DNA from: Actinotignum timonense
GTDB taxonomy: Bacteria; Actinomycetota; Actinomycetes; Actinomycetales; Actinomycetaceae
Direction of reading: 5' to 3'
Length of the DNA: 64,000 bases
Assembly (NCBI RefSeq): GCF_030216305.1
Contig: NZ_JASOKT010000010.1
Coordinates: forward strand, 16,452-80,451
The notes beneath the pieces were generated by a model, which saw nothing but the letters and a program-made list of their open reading frames with translations, did not search any database and was not told where the DNA came from. Every line of letters starts with the position of its first letter. Position 1 is the stretch's first letter. The translations under genes were made by a program, and so were the position numbers. Of the stretch, positions 7,263 to 17,537 are shown piece after piece.

Positions 7263-10200
7263 TTACTTCTTGCGGCGGCGAATTGCCACGCTACCCGCAC
7301 CGGCGGCCAGAAGAGCGAAGACTGCCAGCGATGCCACATCGGCACCGGTCGCGGTCAGGCCCTTGGCCTTCTTGACCTTCTTAGTCTTCGGTGCAGCCTT
7401 GCCCGGATCGTTCGGGTTCAACGGGTCGGTGCCGTTCTTGATCTCGTCACCATCATTGATACCGTCACCATCGGTATCGGCCTTATTCGGGTTAGTCGGC
7501 TTACCACCATTCTTCACGCCCGTCACCTCGTCACCATCGGTGAGCCCATCACCATCGGTGTCAGGGTTGAGCGGGTCAGTGTTACCAGGCTTGCCGTCCT
7601 TATTGAACTTATCGTCCTGGAACGGGTTCTTGGTGCCGTTCACCTCATCACCGTCCGTGATGCCGTCACCGTCGGTGTCCGGGTTCTTCGGGTCAGTACC
7701 AATCTTCTTCTCGTCACCATCGGTCAGGCCATCACCATCGGTATCACCCTTATTCGGGTCCGTACCGTTCTTGATTTCGTCGCCATCATTGACGCCGTCA
7801 CCATCGGTATCGGCCTTATTCGGGTTAGTCGGAGTGCCGTTGTTGTTCTTGCCGGTCACCTCGTCACCATCGGTGAGCCCATCACCATCGGTGTCAGGGT
7901 TGAGCGGGTCAGTGTTACCAGGCTTGCCGTCCTTATTGAACTTATCGTCCTGGAACGGGTTCTTGGTGCCATTGACCTCATCACCGTCCGTGATGCCGTC
8001 ACCGTCGGTGTCCGGGTTCTTCGGGTCAGTACCAATCTTCTTCTCGTCACCATCGGTCAGGCCATCACCATCGGTATCACCCTTATTCGGGTCCGTACCG
8101 TTCTTGATTTCGTCGCCATCATTGACGCCGTCACCATCAGTATCGGCCTTATTCGGGTTAGTCGGAGTGCCGTTGTTGTTCTTGCCGGTCACCTCGTCAC
8201 CATCGGTGAGACCATCACCATCAGTGTCAGGGTTGAGCGGGTCAGTGTTACCAGGCTTACCGTCCTTATTGAACTTATCGTCCTGGAACGGGTTCTTGGT
8301 GCCATTGACCTCATCACCATCCGTGAGCCCGTCACCATCAGTATCCGGGTTCAATGGGTCAGTACCGATCTTCTTTTCCTCACCATCGGTCAGGCCGTCA
8401 CCGTCAGTATCGGGGTTCTTCGGGTCGGTCTTGGTGGCCTTGGAATCATCAACCTTCGGGGTACCATCCTCATTACGAGCAGGCTTACCGTTCTCGTCGA
8501 TATCCGTACCGGCTTCCTCACCATCGGTCAGGCCATCACCATCAGTATCCGGGTTCTTCGGATCGGTGCCCAGGTCCTTTTCACGACCATCACTCACACC
8601 ATCACCGTCAGTATCCGGATTCTTCGGATCAGTCCCGTCCTTCTTCTCATCCCCATCATTGATGCCGTCACCATCAGTGTCAGCATTATTCGGGTCCGTG
8701 CCGTCCTTGATTTCGTCAGCGTCAGTCACGCCATCGCCATCGGTATCGGCCTTGTTCGGGTTAGTCGGCTTGCCACCGTTATTCTTACCGGTCACTTCGT
8801 CACCGTCGTTCACCCCGTCACCATCAGTGTCAGGGTTGAGCGGATCAGTGTTACCAGGCTTACCGTCCTTATTGAACTTATCGTCCTTGAACGGATTCTT
8901 GGTGCCATTGACTTCGTCGCCGTCATTGATACCGTCACCATCGGTATCCGGGTTATTCGGGTCGGTGCCGATCTTTTCCTCTTCGGAATCGGTCAGGCCA
9001 TCGCCATCGGTATCCGGATCCTTGACGGTCACCTTGGAGGTGTCGAGGACCTTATCACCATCCTTGATGGTCACGGTGATCTCAGACTTGTCCTTAGCGC
9101 CCGCGGGCACCTTGACCACAACATTGCCATCGGTGCCGATGGTGCAGGTTGCACCGCCGGTTGCTTCACAGGTGGCCGAAGCCGGGATCGGGCCGTTCGC
9201 CGGGTCCTTCGTGAGCGTCACGTCCGCACCGGGCTTGCCTTCGCCGTCGTTCCACGCCGGGCAACCATTATTGGAAGCCGGGCCGGCGATGGTGGGGCAC
9301 TGATCCTGAGCATCGGGCACGCCGTCGTTATCGCCATCCGGGTTCGGAACCGGAGCGGGGGCCGTGACGGTCACCTTGGACTTGTCGAGGACCTTGTCAC
9401 CATCCTTGATGGTCACCGCAATCTCGGTACCGGGGGTTGCACCCGCCGGAATCTTGACGACGACGTTGCCATCCCCGCCAATAGTGCACGTGGCACCACC
9501 GGTTGCTTCACACGTGGCCGAAGCCGGGATCGGGCCGTTGGCCGGATCCTTCGTGAGCGTCACATCGGTGCCGGGCTTACCTTCGCCGTCGTTCCACGCC
9601 GGGCAACCATTATTGGAAGCCGGGCCGGCGATGGTCGGGCACTGATCGGCATCCCCGGACACTCCATCCTGATCGGGATCAGGATCAGCAATGGTCACGG
9701 TAGCCGTATCCAGGTCCTTACCGTTGGGGTCCTTGACCTTGACAACGATCTGGTCCTTATCCTTCGCATTCGCGTTCGGAGTGACCGTAATCGAGCCATC
9801 CTGGTTGAGCTTGGCGGTACCCGGGCCGGTCACCTCAACGGTGGAACCGTCCGGAACCGGGCCACCCGCGTTAGGCAGCTGCGCCGGCTCACTCGGCTTG
9901 GTGGTCGTGTCATTCCAGGCCGGGTTATTCGGGGCAAGCACGGTCACCTTGGAGGTGTCCAGATCCTTGCCGTCATTCTTGACGGTCACCGGGATTTCGG
10001 TACCGGGGGTCGCACCTTCCGGAACCTTCACGGTGATATTGCCATCCTGGCCGATGGTGCAGCTCGCGCCATTACCCGCAACGCACGTAGCGGTGTTCGG
10101 GATCTCGCCGTTAGCGGGATCCTTCGCCAGCGTCACATCCGCACCGGGCTTACCTTCGCCGTCGTTCCAGGCCGGGCACCCGTTATTGGTGGCCGGGCCG

Positions 10201-12938
10201 GCGATGGTGGGGCACTGGTCTGCGTCGTCGTTCACACCGTCGTTATCGGTATCGGGGTTCGGAACCGGATCCGGGGCCGTCACCGTCACCTTGGGTGTGT
10301 GGAGGGTCTTGCCCTCGTTCTTGATGGTCACCGGAATTTCGGTGCCGGGGGCGGTTCCTTCCGGAACCTTGACGACGACGTTGCCATCGGTGCCGATGGT
10401 GCACGTGGCACCATTGCCGGCTTCGCAGGTCGCGGTGCTCGGGATCGGGCCGTTCTTCGGGTCCTTCGTGAGCGTCACATCAGTGCCGGGCTTGCCCTCG
10501 CCGTTGTTCCACGCCGGGCAACCATTATTGGAAGCCGGGCCGGCGATGGTGGGGCACTGGTCTACGTCGTCGTTCACACCGTCGCGGTCAGTATCGACCG
10601 GGGCCGGGGTGGTGACGGTTACCGGAACCTTGACGGTATCGGTGCTGCCATCCGGGTAGGTGACAACAACGGGAACCTCGTAGGGGCCAGCGGCGGTGCC
10701 CGCGGCCGGAGTCACCGTAATGGCGCCGGTTTCGGGGTTAACCGTGGCGGTAATCGGGGAGTTCTCGCCGAGCTTGAAGGTGGTCTTCTTGCCCTTCTCC
10801 GTCGGAGCGGGGTCAGTTTCAACCTTCTTGGTAGCGAGCTTATCGAAGGTGGGAGCCGGGACCTCAATGGTCTGCCCCGCTTCTACCGTATTGTCCTGCT
10901 TGTAATTCGGATCGTAGGTATCGGTGAGCTGCGCCAGCACCTTGACCGGAACCCAGGTCTTGAGCTTGAGCTTGTTCTTGGCGTTGAGCGGATCGGTCAC
11001 GGTAGCAACCACCGGGATGCGGTAGTCACAGGGAGCCACGTCCGCGCCGGGCTTGACGGTCACCACGCCGGTGGCCGGATCAACAGTAGCCCAGACCTTC
11101 GCGCCTTCACCCAGCTCATAAGTCGCATCGGCAGGAAGCTGGTACTTGTTATTACCGGCCTGCGTGAAGCCCTTGGCTTCGCGGGTTGCGTAAGGAGCCT
11201 TGCTCTTCTCGGTTTGGGTCTTCTTCACCTGGACGGCGTCGTACTTGACGGGAATCGCGCGCACGATGAAGGAATCGGAAGAAACAGCGTTTTCAGCGGC
11301 ATACAGAGTTGCCGTGTAGATTTCGCCGTCCTTCGCGTTATCCGGAACCTTGAAGTATGCCTTGCTGGCATCGCTCAGCTTCTTCAGGCCGCCGTTGGTC
11401 TGCACAACCTTGCCCTTGGAATCGGTCCACTCGATGCGGTTGGGCAGCGGGGAGAGATCCTTACCGGTCAGCTTGACTTCAGCGGTCTGCCCGGGGAGAG
11501 CGTAGTTTTCCTGGGCATCGAAGTTCGTGATATCCAGTTCCACCTGCACGCTGAGCACCAGCGCCAGATTGACGTTGTACCAGTTATTGGTAATCAGATT
11601 GACAGCCGCGGAGGTTTGCGGAGTCCACGAAGCATTCGAGTTGAACATGTTGAAGGTCTGGCGCATGAAGGAGGAGTAGTTCGGGACTACTCGCCCGTTC
11701 GGGTCCAGGACGTACATGTAAATACGGTCCACGTCCGCGCCGGCATTCTTCGGCAGGCGGATGGTGTACATGCCCTTTTCGTTCGTGGTGGCCGTGTAGG
11801 TGCCCTCGATGTAATCGGGGTGCTCGGTGAGCATGTCACGGACCTTGACCTCGCGGTCATTCACGGACGGGGTGGCATTACGCAGTTCCTGGAGCGCAGC
11901 CTTGCCCGCGGGGGTCAGCTGCGAGAGCACCACGGTGTAGCCGGAGGCCACCACGTCACCCGAGGTATTGAAGTTCGGGCCGGTGGCGGAGTTGGCAAGA
12001 TCGCCAGCACCGGATTCGAACCACACCTTGCCGGAAACGGAGTCCCGGGTGGAGAGGGTCACGGCCGGGTCGGTCAGGGGACCCTTGTCATCATTGACCC
12101 ATTCGTTCTTGGGGCGGGTGAGGTAGTCATTCGGATCGGTGTACATGAACACCGCGGTCCGCTGCATATTGGTGCCGATAAGCGGGAACTGGCCCAGGTT
12201 ATTGGCCGTCACGCTATTGACGAAGGCACCCGGGAAGAAGCCGCCGGCCTGGCGCACCATGGTGACGGGGTTGCCGGCCGGGTTGGTGAAATCATTAATC
12301 CACAGGCGGTAGTACTGGCCAGCAACGGCCTTGTAAAGGTGCTGCTTGCCGGTGTTATCTACCCAGGGCACGCGCAGATCAAAAGCGTAGGCGCCGGGGC
12401 CGATCTGGCTTCCGTCGCTCTCGTCAATCGTCTTGACGGTGGTGGAGTAAATCGGGGAGGCCGCGCCGTCGGTATCACGCCACTGGAGGTACACCTTGGT
12501 TCCGTCCGGAACCGGGGTTGCACCATTGGAGGTGGTTGCCGGCGTGCCAACGCCGCCGAAGAACGCACGCCCCGAGAGCGTGTTCTTGGCATTACTGGCA
12601 TCGGTGGTGCTCTTAATCCAGCCGGTCTTGAAAGCATCGGCTTCGATAATGGCATCTTGCTTGAAAGGAATATCCGGTCGGTTAGCGCCAGCTTGGTTCG
12701 CGCCTGCTTCGACAGCGGTGTCACCGACATACGTCGGACACTGCGCCGTGGGAGCAGTCGGCGCCGCACCGGAATTACCTTGCGGTGCAGCGTAGGCGAT
12801 TCCCGAAGCAAACGTCGTCATGAGCGCCGCGGCGGTGAGACCGGCCCACACTTTCGTGCGACGACGATGCCCACCCTTGCGGGACACAGACGCGGAGACT
12901 CCGGGCGCCGACTGAGTCGACTCCGTGTGTTGGGACAT
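7263..12938 (-). CDS. Giant repeat-rich, cell-wall-anchored surface protein with Rib-like and calcium-binding repeats
   Basis: A 1,891-residue exported protein. Residues 1-50 form a long signal peptide (basic KGGHRRR, hydrophobic core, cleavage near AYA-AP). A unique N-terminal region of about 600 residues follows, then a Rib/alpha-like β-domain with the YPDGS motif (about 670-780). Next come four modules of a thrombospondin-type-3-like DxDxDGxxDxxDQCP motif plus a β-sandwich with the repeated NNGCPAWN block, then 19 copies of DTDGDG-x-x-D-G-x-E (about 1310-1845), which should bind calcium. The C-terminus has a sorting-signal layout: LTATG, hydrophobic helix, RRRKK. The motif is LTATG, not LPxTG. 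The start at 12938 has GGAG 6 bases upstream. A homopolymer tract lies 82-92 bases upstream. Likely an adhesin; the ligand is not visible. Confidence 0.85.
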   Translation of the reverse strand: MSQHTESTQSAPGVSASVSRKGGHRRRTKVWAGLTAAALMTTFASGIAYAAPQGNSGAAPTAPTAQCPTYVGDTAVEAGANQAGANRPDIPFKQDAIIEADAFKTGWIKSTTDASNAKNTLSGRAFFGGVGTPATTSNGATPVPDGTKVYLQWRDTDGAASPIYSTTVKTIDESDGSQIGPGAYAFDLRVPWVDNTGKQHLYKAVAGQYYRLWINDFTNPAGNPVTMVRQAGGFFPGAFVNSVTANNLGQFPLIGTNMQRTAVFMYTDPNDYLTRPKNEWVNDDKGPLTDPAVTLSTRDSVSGKVWFESGAGDLANSATGPNFNTSGDVVASGYTVVLSQLTPAGKAALQELRNATPSVNDREVKVRDMLTEHPDYIEGTYTATTNEKGMYTIRLPKNAGADVDRIYMYVLDPNGRVVPNYSSFMRQTFNMFNSNASWTPQTSAAVNLITNNWYNVNLALVLSVQVELDITNFDAQENYALPGQTAEVKLTGKDLSPLPNRIEWTDSKGKVVQTNGGLKKLSDASKAYFKVPDNAKDGEIYTATLYAAENAVSSDSFIVRAIPVKYDAVQVKKTQTEKSKAPYATREAKGFTQAGNNKYQLPADATYELGEGAKVWATVDPATGVVTVKPGADVAPCDYRIPVVATVTDPLNAKNKLKLKTWVPVKVLAQLTDTYDPNYKQDNTVEAGQTIEVPAPTFDKLATKKVETDPAPTEKGKKTTFKLGENSPITATVNPETGAITVTPAAGTAAGPYEVPVVVTYPDGSTDTVKVPVTVTTPAPVDTDRDGVNDDVDQCPTIAGPASNNGCPAWNNGEGKPGTDVTLTKDPKNGPIPSTATCEAGNGATCTIGTDGNVVVKVPEGTAPGTEIPVTIKNEGKTLHTPKVTVTAPDPVPNPDTDNDGVNDDADQCPTIAGPATNNGCPAWNDGEGKPGADVTLAKDPANGEIPNTATCVAGNGASCTIGQDGNITVKVPEGATPGTEIPVTVKNDGKDLDTSKVTVLAPNNPAWNDTTTKPSEPAQLPNAGGPVPDGSTVEVTGPGTAKLNQDGSITVTPNANAKDKDQIVVKVKDPNGKDLDTATVTIADPDPDQDGVSGDADQCPTIAGPASNNGCPAWNDGEGKPGTDVTLTKDPANGPIPASATCEATGGATCTIGGDGNVVVKIPAGATPGTEIAVTIKDGDKVLDKSKVTVTAPAPVPNPDGDNDGVPDAQDQCPTIAGPASNNGCPAWNDGEGKPGADVTLTKDPANGPIPASATCEATGGATCTIGTDGNVVVKVPAGAKDKSEITVTIKDGDKVLDTSKVTVKDPDTDGDGLTDSEEEKIGTDPNNPDTDGDGINDGDEVNGTKNPFKDDKFNKDGKPGNTDPLNPDTDGDGVNDGDEVTGKNNGGKPTNPNKADTDGDGVTDADEIKDGTDPNNADTDGDGINDGDEKKDGTDPKNPDTDGDGVSDGREKDLGTDPKNPDTDGDGLTDGEEAGTDIDENGKPARNEDGTPKVDDSKATKTDPKNPDTDGDGLTDGEEKKIGTDPLNPDTDGDGLTDGDEVNGTKNPFQDDKFNKDGKPGNTDPLNPDTDGDGLTDGDEVTGKNNNGTPTNPNKADTDGDGVNDGDEIKNGTDPNKGDTDGDGLTDGDEKKIGTDPKNPDTDGDGITDGDEVNGTKNPFQDDKFNKDGKPGNTDPLNPDTDGDGLTDGDEVTGKNNNGTPTNPNKADTDGDGVNDGDEIKNGTDPNKGDTDGDGLTDGDEKKIGTDPKNPDTDGDGITDGDEVNGTKNPFQDDKFNKDGKPGNTDPLNPDTDGDGLTDGDEVTGVKNGGKPTNPNKADTDGDGINDGDEIKNGTDPLNPNDPGKAAPKTKKVKKAKGLTATGADVASLAVFALLAAGAGSVAIRRRKK
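7450..8385 (-). repeat. 333-bp near-identical tandem repeats inside the surface-protein gene
   Basis: The block beginning GGCTTGCCGTCCTTATTGAA recurs at 7588, 7921 and (with single-base changes) 8254, a spacing of exactly 333 bp (111 codons), with near-identity across the unit. A more diverged copy begins at 8857. The units encode DTDGDG calcium-binding repeats. Such recent identity suggests copy number can change by recombination or slippage. Confidence 0.85.
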
Positions 12939-13019
12939 TATTTCTCCATTAGTAGGTTTATGGATCGTTAGGGTGAAGCATGAGGAGAGCGTCAATTGTG
13001 GGAGGGTAGCGCTGGAGTG

Positions 13020-13030
13020 CCCCCCCCCCC
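13020..13030. repeat. Homopolymer of 11 C (11 G on the transcribed strand)
   Basis: Eleven consecutive C on the plus strand, 82-92 bases upstream of the surface-protein start and 24 bases upstream of a possible -35 hexamer. Tracts of this length are prone to slipped-strand mispairing; in the promoter region of a surface antigen it could alter expression. Confidence 0.9.
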
Positions 13031-13537
13031 GCAATTCAACCGACCCTGTCAGCTAAATCGCCTAAACAATTCATGAGCCTAGCACAAAGAGCCGTATTCA
13101 ATTATTCAGTACCAAAGGTTATATAAACCGCGTAGCAACGCGGCTTCCCTCGCGGAGATAACTAACTTTTTATCAGGCTGTTTCAGAATTATTTACTAAG
13201 TATTAACCCGCGGCACCGCGCGGTTTTGAGACGGGCGCTTCGTTGCGCTCGGGCCTGCCTGGCCGCTTTTTCGACGGCGCGGCCGCGCGTCCACCTCGCC
13301 ATTATGCCGCCCGCGCCGGCGTGAATAATAATACTTTTCCGTAGCGGCGCGGGCCTTCGCTCACCACCCACACCGCCCGGACGGTACTAAAGTCCCGTGC
13401 CGGCGCGGCGAAAGGGCGGGCACACGCGCGGTACATTCCCCGATTCACACCACGCCCCGCCGCGTGAATACTTATGTGCCGCCACGGCCCCTACCTGGGG
13501 CATCGCTCCGGTAAATGTACCCAATCTCTCGTTTTCT

Positions 13538-13582
13538 CGGGGCGGCCACCCGCACACAGCACACGCGCAGGTGGCCGCCCCG
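13538..13582. terminator. 13-bp perfect hairpin, possible terminator after nrdF
   Basis: CGGGGCGGCCACC (13538-13550) and its exact complement (13570-13582) enclose a 19-base loop. It lies 108 bases past the nrdF stop. Neither strand has a good U-run, so termination is plausible but not certain. Confidence 0.45.
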
Positions 13583-13649
13583 ATCATCGCACCACAGGTC
13601 AGGACCTTTGGGCTACTCGCTTATGGATTACTTACCTTGAGCTATTCAC

Positions 13650-13689
13650 CTTCGGATACTCAGCTTCGGATACTCAGCTTCGGGCTACT
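13650..13689. repeat. 14-bp tandem repeat (CTTCGGATACTCAG)
   Basis: Two perfect copies and a third partial copy sit immediately downstream of the nrdF stop codon. No function is evident. Confidence 0.8.
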
Positions 13690-14781
<1,092 letters not shown>

Positions 14782-14872
14782 CGCATTGTGGGCGCCTAGG
14801 ACTTAAGGCTCGCCGCAGTGGTGTATGTCATAACGACGACGCCGCTCCTTTCCCGCGAGCACCCGAGCCACG

Positions 14873-14912
14873 AAAAACACCCCCGAGCCGGCCGGAAACC
14901 AACTCGGGGGTG
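14873..14912 (-). terminator. Intrinsic terminator of the FMN reductase gene
   Basis: On the minus strand a perfect 10-bp stem (CACCCCCGAG/CTCGGGGGTG, arms at 14878-14887 and 14903-14912) is followed directly by TTTTTCG. It lies 20 bases past the FMN reductase stop and insulates nrdF. Confidence 0.88.
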
Positions 14913-14932
14913 CGCTACGCGATAAGCGAGAT

Positions 14933-15487
14933 TTACTTCTTCTCAACCAGGGCCACGAAGCGGTCAATATAGCCGCGCACGAAGTCCGCGGTATCGGCCT
15001 TGAGCTTGCCGGACTCCTCGAAGAGTTCCGGGGAGCGCCCCAGGAACACTTCGGGCTGGCCAGGCATGGGCATATCGAAGTAGGAAAGGGCCAGGCGCAG
15101 GTTCTTCTGCGAGCTGTAGCCACCCATCCGCCCCACCGAATGGCTGATAATGCCGGCCGGCTTGTTCTTCCAGGCCACATCGCTATTGGGCTTGGAGCCG
15201 ATGTCCACGGCGTTCTTCAGGCAGGCCGGCACGGTGCGGTTATTTTCCGGCGTGACGAAGAGGATGCCATCACTGGCCTTAATGGTTTCCCGGAAGCTGG
15301 TGTAGCTTTCCGGCAGGGGTACGTCCGTCACAGCTGCGTCGTCGTAATCGAAGTTGTAGAGCGGCAGGTGACCGATCTCCACAATCTCCACCTGGTACCC
15401 TTCGGGGAAATAGCCGGCCACTTCGCTCGCGATTTTGCGCGCGTAGGAACCGCGCCGCAAACTACCCACCAGAATTGAAATCTTCAT
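14933..15487 (-). CDS. NADPH-dependent FMN reductase-family flavoprotein
   Basis: A 184-residue flavodoxin-fold protein of the NADPH-dependent FMN reductase family (azoreductase/ChrR/YhdA type). Visible are the N-terminal phosphate-binding loop ILVGSLRRGSY, the FVTPENNRTVPACLKNAVDI segment that replaces the usual PEYN…LKNA motif, and the SVGRMGG loop. Start at 15487 by position of the first β-strand, with GGGA upstream; an extension to 15577 is not protein-like. It is upstream of nrdF in the same direction but separated by a terminator and the NrdR promoter, so it is probably not an nrd gene. It is not NrdI: length and motifs differ. Confidence 0.85.
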   Translation of the reverse strand: MKISILVGSLRRGSYARKIASEVAGYFPEGYQVEIVEIGHLPLYNFDYDDAAVTDVPLPESYTSFRETIKASDGILFVTPENNRTVPACLKNAVDIGSKPNSDVAWKNKPAGIISHSVGRMGGYSSQKNLRLALSYFDMPMPGQPEVFLGRSPELFEESGKLKADTADFVRGYIDRFVALVEKK

Positions 15488-15580
15488 AAGTATCCCGCGC
15501 TTTTCACTCGTATATTGACTGGGTGTGCCGCGCCCGGCCGCCGCCACAGGCGCCGAAGCGGACGCTGCCACCATCATAGG

Positions 15581-17413
15581 CTAGGCCCGCTTGCGGGTAT
15601 ACAGCACCACCCCACCCACGCAGAGGAGGGCCAGGGTAACCGAGAGCGGGTCAATCACCTCGGAGCCGGAATGCGCGAGGTTATTGCCGAGCTTCTTGCC
15701 TTCGCGTTCCAGCTGGGCGATTTGCTCGGCGGAAAGTTCGCAGGGCTGGCCATCCGCGGTGCGGCCTTCCCACACCGTTTCGGTACCGCCGCCGCTCGAA
15801 CCGAACCACTGCTGGCCCACCAACTGCCCGAAGGTACCCGATTCGAAAACGGCCATCTTGCCGGGGCCGGACACGCTGGTGACGCTCAGGGTGAGCTCGC
15901 CGGTGGTCGCTTCGCGGAAGCTGGGATGCTGGGTATTCGCGCCGAGCCACGGCACTCCGGAGACCTGGCTGGAAGAAATCATGTAGATGCGCTCACCGGC
16001 GCTCGCCACGAAATCAATACCGGCCGGGGCGGTGGTGGCCGCGGCCTCCCCCAGCCCGAAGCTCAGGGAAGCCGGGTCGAGCCACTGCCCGGAATTATCG
16101 TCCTTGACGGCGGCGCGCAGCTGCCCGCCGTCCACCACCGCACCCAGGTCGTAATGGCCGCTATTGGCGTTGCCACTTCCCCCGACGTTGAAGGTGAGGG
16201 TAGTGGTGGTTGACAGGCGGGTGCCGTCCGTTGCGGTGGCGTTGAGGGCCAAGCCCACCGTGTAGGTGCCCGGCTGGGTGAAGACCCAATTGGGGTGCAC
16301 ATGGGTATTGGCCGGTATCTTATGCGAACCGCTGGCACCGCCGCTCGCGGCGCGCTCCACCGGGGTAGGGATGCACACCGGCGCGGCGGGCGCTTGCGGG
16401 GCTTGGCCGGCCGGGGCTTGGGGTGCTTGGCCGGCCGGCGCCTGGGGTGCTTGCCCCGTGGGGGGCTGGGGCGCCTGCGTAGCGCCGCCGTTCGGCGCCG
16501 GGGTGCCGGGCGTGCCGTTAGCCCCGCCAGTCGCACCGTTGGCACCGTTCCCGCCGTTGGCGCCGTTCGCACCACTTCCCCCCTTGCCAGCTCCCGGGGT
16601 GGATCCGCCGCCCGGGGTAGCGGTATTGCCCGGCGCGCCAGCGGCACCGTCGTTCCCACTATCGTTCCCACTACCGGAGCCACCGTTATCGTGACCCTGC
16701 GCGGCCGCAATCGCGGCGTCACCCACCGCCCAGGTGTAGGTGCGGGCGGGCGCGGTGAGGGTACCTCCGGGGGTATCCACTTCGGCGCGCACCGTCATGC
16801 GGTAGGTGCCGGGCGCGGAGAAGAGCCAATTAGCGTGCTGGTGCGCGGGTTCGGGCTGGGCGATCACGCTGCCCGGCCCCATCTGGAAGATTGGGGCGCC
16901 GGCGGCGTCGCGCAGAATCGGGTTGAGGGTGGCGAAATTCGTTTCCCATAGGAAGACCTTGCCGGGGCCTTCGAGCTGCTCCACCACGAAACGTGCCGCG
17001 GTGCCGCCGAGCTGGCGCGCCGCCCCGGAATCCCAGCCGGGCCATACAATTCCGGGCTGCTGCACCTGGTCGAGCAGAAAGCCGGGTGTACCCAGCTGCG
17101 GAACCTCGGCGGATTTGCTAATGAACGTTCGCTCCACTACCCCGATCACGGTTTCTTCGGGGGCGCGCTCCACCCCGGTACCGGTGGCGTCTTCTTTGAG
17201 ATTGAGGGAGATGGCGCCATCTGCACCCGCGGCAATATTGAAGAGGTCCATATGCCCGGAGGTGAGAACGGTGGACTGCCCGGCCCCCGCCCCCGCGGGC
17301 GCTGCCGGCGCCGGTGCGGCCTGGGCGGCAGGAAGGAATGCTCCCCACCCGGCCAGGAGCGCCGCCATGGCGCCCGCCAGCCCCGCCGCAGCACGCCGTG
17401 TGAGTGCTGTCAT
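15581..17413 (-). CDS. Surface-anchored protein with two choice-of-anchor-M-type repeats
   Basis: A 610-residue exported protein. The signal peptide ends near AQA-AP (residue 32). The first repeat domain (about 45-235) begins TSGHMDLFNI and ends HQHANWLFSAPGTYRMTV. A low-complexity linker follows (Gly/Asn/Ser, then GQAPQAPA repeats, about 240-345). A second domain carries NTHVHPNWVFTQPGTYTV, SGHYDL and a paired CIP…QPC cysteine set. The H-x-N-W-x-F-x-x-P-G-x-Y motif marks the actinobacterial surface repeats often encoded beside metal-ion ABC transporters. The C-terminus is LAHSG, a hydrophobic helix and RKRA, a variant sortase signal. It is divergent from the next gene across a Fur/Zur-type palindrome, which suggests metal-controlled expression. 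Role in metal capture is inferred. Confidence 0.85.
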   Translation of the reverse strand: MTALTRRAAAGLAGAMAALLAGWGAFLPAAQAAPAPAAPAGAGAGQSTVLTSGHMDLFNIAAGADGAISLNLKEDATGTGVERAPEETVIGVVERTFISKSAEVPQLGTPGFLLDQVQQPGIVWPGWDSGAARQLGGTAARFVVEQLEGPGKVFLWETNFATLNPILRDAAGAPIFQMGPGSVIAQPEPAHQHANWLFSAPGTYRMTVRAEVDTPGGTLTAPARTYTWAVGDAAIAAAQGHDNGGSGSGNDSGNDGAAGAPGNTATPGGGSTPGAGKGGSGANGANGGNGANGATGGANGTPGTPAPNGGATQAPQPPTGQAPQAPAGQAPQAPAGQAPQAPAAPVCIPTPVERAASGGASGSHKIPANTHVHPNWVFTQPGTYTVGLALNATATDGTRLSTTTTLTFNVGGSGNANSGHYDLGAVVDGGQLRAAVKDDNSGQWLDPASLSFGLGEAAATTAPAGIDFVASAGERIYMISSSQVSGVPWLGANTQHPSFREATTGELTLSVTSVSGPGKMAVFESGTFGQLVGQQWFGSSGGGTETVWEGRTADGQPCELSAEQIAQLEREGKKLGNNLAHSGSEVIDPLSVTLALLCVGGVVLYTRKRA

Positions 17414-17454
17414 GACTTTCCTTTCCTTGCGGTACTTGCGCCACCTAGCCTATT

Positions 17455-17475
17455 TGATAACAATAATGATTATCA
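17455..17475. promoter_or_regulatory. Fur/Zur-type palindromic operator between divergent surface genes
   Basis: TGATAA and TTATCA (17455-17460 and 17470-17475) flank a 9-base centre; 16 of 20 non-central positions are symmetric and the core AATGATTATCA is like Fur-family boxes (GATAATGATAATCATTATC; mycobacterial Zur TGAAAATnATTTTCA). It lies 42 bases from one start codon and 63 from the other, placed to control both genes. Zinc or iron cannot be told apart from sequence. Confidence 0.78.
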
Positions 17476-17537
17476 ATAAGGGGTGATGCGGTTGTCTCTC
17501 ACCCGGACTGCCGCACACCGAAACGGAAAGAGACAGA

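Larger units (their letters stand above)
12939..13689. other. 751-base intergenic region between nrdF and the surface-protein gene
   Basis: No gene is supported here. It holds the upstream region of the surface-protein gene (ribosome site GGAG at about 12943-12946 on the minus strand, a possible -35 TTGACG at 12990-12995), the 11-base C/G tract, a 13-bp perfect hairpin (13538-13582) and a 14-bp tandem repeat (13650-13689). Reading frames of 60-100 codons in it overlap each other and have no ribosome site or recognisable domain. Confidence 0.7.

Noticed and set aside
11995..12020. GGATTCGAACC, which resembles the T-arm of a tRNA
   Set aside because: It lies inside the surface-protein coding sequence and no acceptor stem or anticodon arm can be drawn around it.
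7260..12971. Plus-strand open frame of 1,903 codons antisense to the surface-protein gene
   Set aside because: Its codons are in exact register with the real gene; stops would need TTA, CTA or TCA in the sense strand, which are rare in GC-rich genes. The product is a repetitive Ile/Arg/Val pattern without domains, whereas the minus strand has a signal peptide, known repeats and an anchor.
14933..15487. Flavoprotein next to nrdF considered as NrdI
   Set aside because: Its motifs (GSLRRGSY, PENNRTVPACLKNA) are those of NADPH-dependent FMN reductases, and it is separated from nrdF by a terminator and a separate promoter.
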